Source: Chloroflexota bacterium (GTDB taxonomy: Bacteria > Chloroflexota > Dormibacteria > Aeolococcales > Aeolococcaceae). From it: 8,687 nt of DNA. A model generated the notes under the pieces. That model did no database searches. It saw only the letters and a program-made list of their open reading frames with translations, and was not told the DNA's origin. The stretch spans positions 1 to 8,687 of the forward strand of contig DNAU01000010.1 in assembly GCA_003491925.1 (NCBI GenBank). Reading direction: 5' to 3'. The position numbers and the translations under genes are program-made. Below, piece after piece: positions 1-5,695 of the stretch (position 1 is the stretch's first letter; each line of letters begins with the position of its first letter).

Positions 1-152
1 TCGTCGATGGCGGTCCGGAAGGCCTCGGCGTCGCCCAGCAGAGTGGTGATGTCCTTGAAGAGGACTCCCTTGCGGGGGAAGTCGGGCACGTCCCGGATGA
101 GCCCTCGGAGGCGTTCCGCCAGGGGGTCGGGGGCGGGGGGGCCATCGGCCAT
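1..152 (-). CDS. apt: Adenine phosphoribosyltransferase, N-terminal part (runs off the left edge)
   Basis: Converts adenine and PRPP to AMP in cytoplasmic purine salvage. Only the first 50 codons are in the window. Reading the minus strand from the ATG at 152-150, the protein begins [20 protein letters not shown] and continues with [16 protein letters not shown], then [14 protein letters not shown]. This matches the N-terminal signature of Apt proteins (E. coli: I-x-D-Y-P-K-P-G-I-L-F-R-D-V-T, then LL-x-D-P-x-A). The PRPP-binding loop lies outside the window. The start is well fixed: an in-frame TAG sits at 167-165 and there is no other ATG between it and 152. No Shine-Dalgarno sequence is visible, but a TAGCAT hexamer ends nine bases upstream. 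The gene is divergent from the glycan-export operon and is a housekeeping neighbour. Family assignment is secure for the visible part. Confidence 0.93.
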   Translation of the reverse strand, partial: MADGPPAPDPLAERLRGLIRDVPDFPRKGVLFKDITTLLGDAEAFRTAID

Positions 153-161
153 CGCCGCGGC

Positions 162-167
162 ATGCTA
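162..167 (-). promoter_or_regulatory. Candidate -10 element of apt (leaderless geometry)
   Basis: On the minus strand TAGCAT (fits TANNNT) lies nine bases before the apt ATG at 152. A transcript initiating 6-9 bases downstream would begin at or within a few bases of the start codon, so the mRNA would be leaderless or nearly so. No convincing -35 hexamer is seen at 17-18 bp spacing. The assignment rests on position and on the same arrangement at wzm and trpS. Confidence 0.4.
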
Positions 168-193
168 CCAGGCGTGACGTAGTGAGGAGGGAG

Positions 194-219
194 AGCCGCA
201 GGCTTTCCGTCCGAACGGA
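194..219. other. Two small hairpins next to the large palindrome
   Basis: Bases 194-204 can form agcc/ggct around a gca loop. Bases 206-219 can form tccgt/acgga around a ccga loop. They are adjacent to each other and directly abut the larger inverted repeat at 219-257, making about 65 bp of nearly continuous foldable sequence. Each alone is short enough to arise by chance; the interest is in the clustering. The function is unknown: part of a repeat element, a structured small RNA, or protein-binding dyads. Confidence 0.35.
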
Positions 220-272
220 GGAGCTCCTGGTACGGGGAGCGAGTACCAGGAGCTCCTGGTACGCGGAGCGAG
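219..272. repeat. Nested inverted and direct repeat in the apt/wzm divergent gap
   Basis: Three overlapping symmetries are visible. A 15-bp perfect inverted repeat (219-233 with 243-257, nine-base spacer) could form a strong stem-loop. A 20-bp perfect palindrome, gtaccaggagctcctggtac, spans 243-262. A 24-bp direct repeat (220-243 and 249-272) has one mismatch (G235 versus C264) and a 29-bp period. The element lies between divergently transcribed genes, upstream of both, so it is badly placed to be a terminator for either. It could be an operator or a copy of a dispersed short palindromic repeat family. No T-run follows it on either strand. Confidence 0.8.
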
Positions 273-340
273 CAGCAGGGAGCCACCCTCTCCCCATCCG
301 CGCCGCTGGCGCGATTGCTACACTGCCTCGTCGTCCACTT

Positions 341-370
341 CCGACATCCTGGTGTGGTTGCTCCTACTCT
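341..370 (+). promoter_or_regulatory. Candidate promoter of the glycan-export operon (leaderless geometry)
   Basis: CCGACA at 341-346 matches four of six bases of the -35 consensus TTGACA. It is followed after 18 bp by TACTCT at 365-370, which fits TANNNT. The ATG of the permease gene begins eight bases after the -10 hexamer, so transcription would start at about the A of the start codon. No Shine-Dalgarno sequence precedes the ATG, which agrees with a leaderless mRNA. The -10 match is only moderate, so this remains a prediction. Confidence 0.4.
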
Positions 371-378
371 GATGATCA

Positions 379-1326
379 ATGTTCGCCACCGCTGACGCCG
401 GGCTCGCCGGCGCGGCCGGCGTGGCCACGCCCCCGCTCAACAGCTTCCGCCACTACCGGCACCTCACCCTGGAGCTGGCGATCAGCCAGTTCAAGCTCCG
501 CTACACACAGTCGGTACTCGGCTACCTCTGGTCGCTGATCAAGCCGGCGATGATCTTCGCGATCACCTACTTCATCTTCGTCGACCTCTTCAAGATCAAC
601 GACGGGACCAAGTTCTACGGCCTCCAGGTACTGCTCGGGGTCGTGGTCTGGACCTTCTTCGCGGAGTGCACCAGCTCGTCGATGGCGGCCATCGCGAGCA
701 ACGGCGGGCTGATCCGCAAGGCCTACTTCCCGCGCTCCATCCTGGTCATCGCCGCCTCGCTCTCGGCGCTCTTCACCTTCCTCATCAACCTGGTGATCGT
801 GTTCGTGATCGCGGTGGCGCTCCACCAGATCGACATCGGACTGCGCATCGTCATGGTCATCCCGCTGCTCCTCGAGCTGTACCTTCTGGCGTTCGGAATC
901 TCACTCTTCCTCTCCGCCCTCTTCGTCCAGTTCCACGATGTCAGCCACCTCTGGGAGGTGCTGATGCAGCTGCTCTTCTACGCGTCCGGGATCATGTTCA
1001 GCCTCACCTACGTCCTGCAGCGGCTCCACCTGGCCCTGGAGGTCGGCGCCAAGAAGCCGCAGACGCCCCACCTCGTCTGGATCGTGCAGGTGATGGCAGC
1101 AAACCCCATCATGCAGACCATCGAGGACCTGCGCCACGCGCTGCTGACGCCGGTGGCGCCATGGACCGAGCTGGTGGTGAGCGGCCATCTGGCAGCGGTC
1201 CATCAGTACGCCGCGCTCAACGCCGCCTGGGAGGTCCCAGTGCCGTTCCTGGTCGTGATCCTGGCGGTGACGGGCGGCGCGCTCACCTTCCGGTCGCGAG
1301 CCCGCAGCTTCGCCGAGAACCTCTGA
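379..1326 (+). CDS. wzm: ABC-2 type polysaccharide export permease (Wzm/TagG family)
   Basis: Membrane subunit of an ABC exporter that moves a lipid-linked glycan across the cytoplasmic membrane. The 315-aa protein has about six hydrophobic segments (near residues 53-70, 82-100, 121-148, 155-182, 193-212 and 285-305). It has the family's N-terminal RYTQSVLGYLWSLIKPAM region (41-58), the NGGLIRKAYFPR segment (108-119) that lies at the ATPase interface in this family, and ANPIMQTIEDLRHALL (241-256) before the last segment. Wzm proteins are usually about 260-280 aa; the extra length is an N-terminal stretch of about 25 residues and a long hydrophilic segment between segments 5 and 6 (213-284). 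An in-frame TGA at 373-375 makes ATG 379 the earliest start. The ATPase gene follows after two bases, as expected for a Wzm-Wzt pair. The exported polymer cannot be read from the sequence: O-antigen-like, teichoic-acid-like or another cell-wall glycan are all possible. Confidence 0.93.
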   Translation: MFATADAGLAGAAGVATPPLNSFRHYRHLTLELAISQFKLRYTQSVLGYLWSLIKPAMIFAITYFIFVDLFKINDGTKFYGLQVLLGVVVWTFFAECTSSSMAAIASNGGLIRKAYFPRSILVIAASLSALFTFLINLVIVFVIAVALHQIDIGLRIVMVIPLLLELYLLAFGISLFLSALFVQFHDVSHLWEVLMQLLFYASGIMFSLTYVLQRLHLALEVGAKKPQTPHLVWIVQVMAANPIMQTIEDLRHALLTPVAPWTELVVSGHLAAVHQYAALNAAWEVPVPFLVVILAVTGGALTFRSRARSFAENL

Positions 1327-1328
1327 CG

Positions 1329-2627
1329 ATGGCCAATCACGACGTGGCCATCAGGGTGGAGAACCTCTCCAAGCGCTTCCGCATCCCGCTCGACCGCAGC
1401 GCCACGCTCAAGCACCGGCTCACCCACTGGCGGAGCGCCGCGCGCTATCGCACCCTGGAGGCGCTGCTCGATGTCAGCTTCGAGGTGCCCGCAGGCCAGT
1501 TCGTCGGGATCATCGGCCACAACGGGTCCGGCAAGAGCACCCTGCTCAAGATCCTCTCGCGCATCTACCGGCCGGACGCGGGCATGGTCACCATCGAGGG
1601 CAAGGTCTCCCCCTTCCTCGAGCTGGGGGTCGGTTTCAACCCCGAGCTGACCGCGCGGGAGAACATCTTCCTGAGCGGGGCCATCCTCGGGCTGGGCAGG
1701 GGCGAGATCCACCAGCGACTCGACGAGATCATCGCGTTTGCCGAGCTGGAGCAGTTCGTCGACCACAAGCTCAAGAACTTCTCCTCGGGGATGGAGGTGC
1801 GGCTGGCCTTCTCGCTCGCCATCCAGGCCCACGCCGAGATCCTGATGATGGACGAGGTGCTGGCCGTCGGTGACGCCGCCTTCCAGCAGAAGTGCTTCGA
1901 CATCTTCGCCCGCTACAAGCGAGAGGGCCGCACCGTGGTGCTGGTGACCCACGAGCTGGGTGCGGTCACCACCTACTGCGACCGGGCACTCCTGCTCGAC
2001 CACGGCCGCCTGGTCGCGGATGGGGACACTGCTGACGTCACCGGCCAGTACCGGCGCGCGATCGGCCTCGCCGCGGACGGATCGCTCGCCGCCACCGAGG
2101 TCGAGCGCTGGGGCTCGCGGGACGTGGTGCTCACCGGCGTGCGCATCCTCGACCAGCGCGGGGTCGAGGACCGCAACCCGCCGACGGGGGGCTTCGTCCG
2201 CGTCGAGCTCGGCTACCGGATTCTCAGTGACGCGGTCACCGACTTCGTCTGCGTGCTCTGGCTGATGCGTGCCGACGGGCTGATCCTTTCGGAGTCCGCG
2301 CTGCCGGTGAGCCAGTATGCCCGGGTGGGGGAGAGCCAGCGGGGCGCAGGGGGCACGATCCGGTTCGACATCGCGCAGCTCCCGCTGCTCGACGGCGCCT
2401 ACAGCGTCGACGTCGAGATCCAGGAGCGGCGAGGGACTGGCGTCTACGACCACCTCAAGCACGCCATAAACTTTCGGGTCATCGACAGACGAGAGCGTCA
2501 CGGCGCGATCGAGCTGGGTGGGACGTGGTCGGTCGTGCCCACCGACCAGACGGCCGGTTCGCCGGAGCCGTTCGTCTCCCCCCAGTGGGTCGGTCCGGAT
2601 GAGCGACCAGGCCTGTCCCGGCTCTGA
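1329..2627 (+). CDS. wzt: Polysaccharide ABC exporter ATPase with C-terminal carbohydrate-binding domain (Wzt)
   Basis: Hydrolyses ATP to drive glycan export by the permease encoded two bases upstream. Of 432 aa, residues 1-245 are the nucleotide-binding domain: Walker A GHNGSGKST (63-71), the signature FSSGM (151-155, the form usual in this subfamily in place of LSGGQ), Walker B ILMMDEVLAVGD (171-182) and switch His208 in VTHEL. GKVSPFLELGVGFNPELTARENIF (91-114, given as positions) is also typical. Residues 260-385 look like the Wzt C-terminal beta-sandwich: it opens with WGSRDVVLTGVRILD, contains LPLLDGAYSVDVEIQ (351-365) and ends YDHLKHAINFRV (373-384). In E. coli O8/O9a such a domain binds the modified non-reducing end of the glycan before export. 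Residues 386-432 are a probably disordered tail. The open frame extends far upstream, but ATG 1329 is chosen because it follows the permease stop and gives the normal N-terminus. The last 29 bases overlap the next gene. Confidence 0.94.
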   Translation: MANHDVAIRVENLSKRFRIPLDRSATLKHRLTHWRSAARYRTLEALLDVSFEVPAGQFVGIIGHNGSGKSTLLKILSRIYRPDAGMVTIEGKVSPFLELGVGFNPELTARENIFLSGAILGLGRGEIHQRLDEIIAFAELEQFVDHKLKNFSSGMEVRLAFSLAIQAHAEILMMDEVLAVGDAAFQQKCFDIFARYKREGRTVVLVTHELGAVTTYCDRALLLDHGRLVADGDTADVTGQYRRAIGLAADGSLAATEVERWGSRDVVLTGVRILDQRGVEDRNPPTGGFVRVELGYRILSDAVTDFVCVLWLMRADGLILSESALPVSQYARVGESQRGAGGTIRFDIAQLPLLDGAYSVDVEIQERRGTGVYDHLKHAINFRVIDRRERHGAIELGGTWSVVPTDQTAGSPEPFVSPQWVGPDERPGLSRL

Positions 2628-3108
2628 CCCGCAACCCCCGATCGAGGGCACCGGGGCCACCACCGGCGGGGCCGCCTCGTCTCCCGCCCGCGACGTCGAC
2701 GCCCCTCCCGGGCCCGACGTCGAGAGGATGGTCGGCGAGGTGACGGCGGCGGTCGAGAGCGGGCGGCGCGCGGGCGCCTACCCCGCCTCCCTGATCGCCG
2801 CTCTCGACGTCCCCTTCCATCCCGACGAGGGGCTGGAGCCACCCGAGGCGAGCGCGGTGGTGGAGAGCGCCCGCCCGCTCCGCTCGACCCGCCCGGTGGT
2901 CGGAGGGGTGACCGTCTTCTGCAAGCGCGCGGTCCGGCGGATGCTCTCCTGGTACGTCGCGCCCATCGCCCGCGATCAGACCCGCTTCAACCTGGCTATC
3001 CTGCGCGAGCTGCGCGCCCTCGAGGAACGGGTGGCACGGCTCGAGGGATCCGCGGCCTCCGCCCCAGAGGAGACGGAGCCGGAGAGCCCACGGCCGCCCG
3101 GTCGGTGA
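2599..3108 (+). CDS. Unassigned 169-aa protein with a C-terminal Trp-Tyr/coiled-coil segment
   Basis: I cannot name a function. Residues 1-40 are rich in Pro, Gly, Ala and Ser and look disordered. Residues 41-72 (VERMVGEVTAAVESGRRAGA, then YPASLIAALDVP) look helical. Residues 104-150 form a basic amphipathic region (VTVFCKRAVRRMLSWYVAPI), followed by ARDQTRFNLAILRELRALEE and RVARLE, which has coiled-coil spacing. The tail is acidic and proline-rich. No transmembrane helix or signal peptide is evident. From memory, similar Trp-Tyr plus Phe-Asn plus helix segments occur at the N-termini of methyltransferases and glycosyltransferases in glycan clusters, so this may be a free-standing version; that is not proven. 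The start at ATG 2599 lies inside the end of wzt (29-bp overlap), suggesting translational coupling; an upstream non-ATG start is possible. The codon pattern matches its neighbours, and the next gene begins 73 bp later. Confidence 0.7.
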   Translation: MSDQACPGSDPQPPIEGTGATTGGAASSPARDVDAPPGPDVERMVGEVTAAVESGRRAGAYPASLIAALDVPFHPDEGLEPPEASAVVESARPLRSTRPVVGGVTVFCKRAVRRMLSWYVAPIARDQTRFNLAILRELRALEERVARLEGSAASAPEETEPESPRPPGR

Positions 3109-3181
3109 CGCGCCCCGTGCCCGGCCCGCTCGTGAGCCGCCCCGCAGCCGGCGGGACCCCGGCGCGCGCGCGGCTGATCGC

Positions 3182-4252
3182 ATGACCGCGATCCACCAGC
3201 TCGTCCCCGTCCTCTCTCCCGGCGACGCCATCGGCCAGGCGGTGCGGCGGATGCGCTCCGCCTTTCGGGAGGCCGGCCTTCCCTCGGAGATCTTCGCGGA
3301 CCAGGTCCACCAGCGCCTCCAGGGCGAGGCGCGCCCCGCCGCGGAGCTGAGCGCGCGGGTCGGCCCCGGCGACGTCGTCCTGTACCACCTCAGCATCGGC
3401 GCCCCGATGGCGCGACTCTTCGCCGGGCTCGGCTGCCGGCGGGCGATCGTCTACCACAACATCACGCCGTCCGCGTACTACCGGGTCACCAGCCCTCGGG
3501 TGGCCGGCTGGCTCGACCAGGGTCGCCGCGACCTCGCGCGGCTGGCGCCCGCCGTCGAGATCGGGGTGGCCGATTCCGCGTACAACGCCGCCGAGCTGCG
3601 GGCGGCGGGATGTCCGACGACCATCGTCATCCCGCCCCCGGTCGACCTTGCGCGTCTCGACCCGCGCCCGGCCCGCGCCGCCGGACCTCCACGGCTGATC
3701 TTCGTCTCCCGGCTCGCCCCCAACAAGCGCCAGGAGGAGCTGATCCGGGTGCTGGCGGCCCTGCGCGCCGGTGGGCAGCCGGCGGCGACCCTGGTGCTCC
3801 CGGGGGGCTGGGACGACACCGAGTCCTACGCCGCCGGGCTGCGACGGCTCGCCCGGGAGCTCGGCGTAGCCGGGGCGGTCGAGCTGCCGGGACGCTGCAG
3901 CGACCGGGAAATCGGCGACCTCTACGCCGGAGCGAGCGTCGCCGTCTGCGCCAGCGAGCACGAGGGATTCGGGATGCACCTGCTCGAGGCCTGGGCATTC
4001 GACCTCCCGGTGGTCGCCCGCGCCGCCGCGGCGGTCCCCGAGACGGTCGGCGACGCCGCCGTCCTGCTCCGCACCGACGACCCCCTGGTGTGGGCGGCGG
4101 TCGTCGACCGGGTCATCCGCGACGGTGAGCTGCGCCAGGCCCTGGTCGAGCGGGGCCGCCGCCGGCTGCTCGACTTCTCGGACGCGGCCTTCACGCAGCG
4201 GGTCCGGGATCTGCTGGAGCGGCTGGGTCTGCGGCGATCGCCCGGCGGGTAG
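3182..4252 (+). CDS. GT4-family glycosyltransferase, first of three
   Basis: Retaining GT-B-fold enzyme that probably transfers a sugar from a nucleotide donor to the lipid-linked glycan at the cytoplasmic face. The 356-aa length is usual. The N-terminal acceptor domain starts IHQLVPVLSPGDAIGQAVRR (4-23) and includes YHNITP (91-96). The C-terminal donor domain contains LIFVSRLAPNKRQEELI (172-188; Arg177 and Lys182 are the expected diphosphate-contacting pair) and the E-x7-E motif EGFGMHLLE (Glu261, Glu269). The protein begins close to the first beta strand and no alternative in-frame start is visible in the 73-bp gap, so ATG 3182 is favoured although no clear Shine-Dalgarno sequence precedes it. 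Donor sugar and linkage cannot be read; mannose-type transferases share this N-terminal pattern, but that is only suggestive. Confidence 0.9.
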   Translation: MTAIHQLVPVLSPGDAIGQAVRRMRSAFREAGLPSEIFADQVHQRLQGEARPAAELSARVGPGDVVLYHLSIGAPMARLFAGLGCRRAIVYHNITPSAYYRVTSPRVAGWLDQGRRDLARLAPAVEIGVADSAYNAAELRAAGCPTTIVIPPPVDLARLDPRPARAAGPPRLIFVSRLAPNKRQEELIRVLAALRAGGQPAATLVLPGGWDDTESYAAGLRRLARELGVAGAVELPGRCSDREIGDLYAGASVAVCASEHEGFGMHLLEAWAFDLPVVARAAAAVPETVGDAAVLLRTDDPLVWAAVVDRVIRDGELRQALVERGRRRLLDFSDAAFTQRVRDLLERLGLRRSPGG

Positions 4253-4282
4253 GCGCGAGCCCAACAGGAACGGCCACCGTCC

Positions 4283-4296
4283 CGCGGTGCACCGCG
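4283..4296. other. 14-bp perfect palindrome in the gap before the methyltransferase gene
   Basis: cgcggtgcaccgcg is a perfect dyad without a spacer. It is followed by a five-pair hairpin, cgtgc/gcacg with a tcc loop (4302-4314). A weaker pairing, gtgcc (4359-4363) with ggcac (4374-4378), lies nearer the gene. The 150-bp gap 4253-4402 is the largest inside the operon. No T-run and no TANNNT hexamer next to the gene were found, so neither a terminator nor a promoter is supported. A regulator-binding site or an mRNA processing point are possibilities; short palindromes also arise by chance in GC-rich DNA. Confidence 0.3.
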
Positions 4297-4390
4297 CCCC
4301 CCGTGCTCCGCACGAGCAGCAGGAGCGGCCCCCGCCACAAGTGGACGTCGCCCCCCGTGTGCCACCATCGCCAGGCACGTGAGCAGCCCC

Positions 4391-4396
4391 GGGAGG
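4391..4396 (+). promoter_or_regulatory. Shine-Dalgarno sequence that fixes the methyltransferase start
   Basis: GGGAGG lies six bases before ATG 4403. An in-frame GTG at 4379 would add eight residues but has no such site, so ATG 4403 is preferred. This is the clearest ribosome-binding site in the window and contrasts with the apparently leaderless first genes. Confidence 0.7.
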
Positions 4397-4402
4397 TTCG
4401 AA

Positions 4403-5695
4403 ATGACCGCCACCTCCAGCCCTGACCCCGGCGCGACGCGCCGGCTCTTCACCGTCCTGAGCGCCGTCTGGGGCACCGATCGGTGGTGGCTCCGGATGTG
4501 GGACGGGAGTGGCACCGGGGAGCCCAAGATGCCCCGATTCGTCCTCCATCTGAGGAGCCGCAGGGCCCTCGACCGCCTCGTCAGCGACCTGCCCGACCGG
4601 GGCTTCGGCCGGGCCTACGTCGAGGGCAGCCTCGACGTCGAGGGTCTCCACGCCTTCCTGGGGCACGTCAACGATCTGGCCATGGGCCGGGTGGCCCGGC
4701 TCCTGCCCCGGCTGGTCGCCGCCGCCCTGGCCCTCGGTGCCCGACCCGACCGGCGCGGCCTGCCGGTCGAGGCGCATCTGCGGGGACGGCTGCACAGCCG
4801 GGCCCGGGACCGCGAGGCGATCCGCCACCACTACGACCAGCCGCCCGAGTTCTACCGGCTCTTCCTGGGCCGGACCCTCACCTACTCGTGCGCCTACTTC
4901 GCCACTCCCGACACCGACCTCGACACCGCCCAGGAGGCGAAGCTGGAGCTGGTCTGCCGCAAGCTGCGCCTGCAGCCGGGGGAGCGGCTGCTGGACATCG
5001 GCTGCGGCTGGGGGAGCCTCGTCTTCCACGCCGCCGAGCAGTGGGGAGTCCACGCCGTGGGGATCACCGCCAGCCCCCGCCAGGCGGAATGGGCCGCCCA
5101 GGAGCTCCGCCGGCGCGGCCTGGAGGGGATTGCCGAGGTCCGGCTCGCCGACTACCGGGACCCCCTCGAGGGTGAGTTCGACGCCGTGGCCAGCGTCGGG
5201 ATGGTCGAGCACGTCGGCCGGCGTGGGATGCCCGGCTACTGCGACGCCGTCCGCCGGCTGCTCCGGCCCGAGGGGCGGGCACTGATCCACGGCATCACCA
5301 CGCGCCCCGGGACCCAGGGGATCGGTGCGTTCCTCAACAGCTTCGTCTTCCCCGACGGGCAGCTCCAGGAGGCGGGGGCGATGGTCACCGCGCTGCAGGC
5401 CGGGGGTCTCGAGGTCCGCGACGTGGAGAGCCTCCGCGAGCACTATGCGCTCACCCTGCGCAACTGGGTGGAGCGGCTGGAGGCGGGCTGGGACGAGGCG
5501 GTCCAGCTGGTCGGGGTCCAGCGGGCCCGGGTGTGGAAGCTCTACATGAGCGGCAGCCAGGTCGGATTCGAGCAGGGGTCGATCGCCGTCCACCAGATCC
5601 TGGCGGTCCGCCAGGGCACGGCGGGGGAGTCGGGGATCCCGCTCACCCGCGCCGACTGGTACACCTCCGCACAGCGTCTCGCGGTCGAGGTGTGA
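4403..5695 (+). CDS. Cyclopropane-fatty-acyl-phospholipid synthase family methyltransferase
   Basis: SAM-dependent enzyme of the CFA synthase family, which adds a methylene or methyl group across a double bond of phospholipid acyl chains at the inner membrane face. The 430-aa protein has the N-terminal lipid-binding-like domain (about 15-115, with GRAYVEGSLDVEGL at 69-82), then the catalytic domain: FYRLFLGRTLTYSCAYF (150-166), the SAM loop LLDIGCGWGSL (196-206), GMVEHVG (266-272), LIHGI (294-298), FVFPDGQL (314-321) and HYALTLRNWVERLE (347-360). The bicarbonate-site residues of the E. coli enzyme have counterparts here: Cys163, Glu269, His296, Ile298 and Tyr348. At the position of E. coli Cys354 this protein has Ser385 (YMSGSQVGFEQG). 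The product could therefore be a cyclopropane, methyl-branched or methylene-branched lipid. The stop overlaps the GTG of the next gene by four bases (GTGA), so it is translated together with glycan genes, an unusual setting. Confidence 0.9.
   Translation: MTATSSPDPGATRRLFTVLSAVWGTDRWWLRMWDGSGTGEPKMPRFVLHLRSRRALDRLVSDLPDRGFGRAYVEGSLDVEGLHAFLGHVNDLAMGRVARLLPRLVAAALALGARPDRRGLPVEAHLRGRLHSRARDREAIRHHYDQPPEFYRLFLGRTLTYSCAYFATPDTDLDTAQEAKLELVCRKLRLQPGERLLDIGCGWGSLVFHAAEQWGVHAVGITASPRQAEWAAQELRRRGLEGIAEVRLADYRDPLEGEFDAVASVGMVEHVGRRGMPGYCDAVRRLLRPEGRALIHGITTRPGTQGIGAFLNSFVFPDGQLQEAGAMVTALQAGGLEVRDVESLREHYALTLRNWVERLEAGWDEAVQLVGVQRARVWKLYMSGSQVGFEQGSIAVHQILAVRQGTAGESGIPLTRADWYTSAQRLAVEV

Noticed and set aside
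182..538. A 118-codon plus-strand open frame over the repeat element and the start of wzm
   Set aside because: It is Ser/Arg/Thr-rich, spans the palindromic repeat and overlaps the permease in another frame; no sign of real coding.
666..1328. Upstream extension of the wzt frame into wzm
   Set aside because: The extension reads as Arg/Pro/Ala/His-rich sequence in a different frame from the permease; the ATPase fold begins normally at ATG 1329.
1203..2663. A 486-codon minus-strand open frame opposite wzt
   Set aside because: It is the antisense shadow of a gene with intact Walker A, signature and Walker B motifs; its own translation resembles no family.
2946..2955. ctcctggtac, the core of the intergenic palindrome, also occurs inside the 169-aa protein gene
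   Set aside because: Only ten bases match, with none of the flanking symmetry, and it encodes part of the Leu-Ser-Trp-Tyr segment; coincidence is the simplest explanation.
3145..3176. cagccg/cggctg inverted repeat just before the first glycosyltransferase
   Set aside because: Six pairs around a 20-base loop is weak in DNA of this composition, and there is no T-run.
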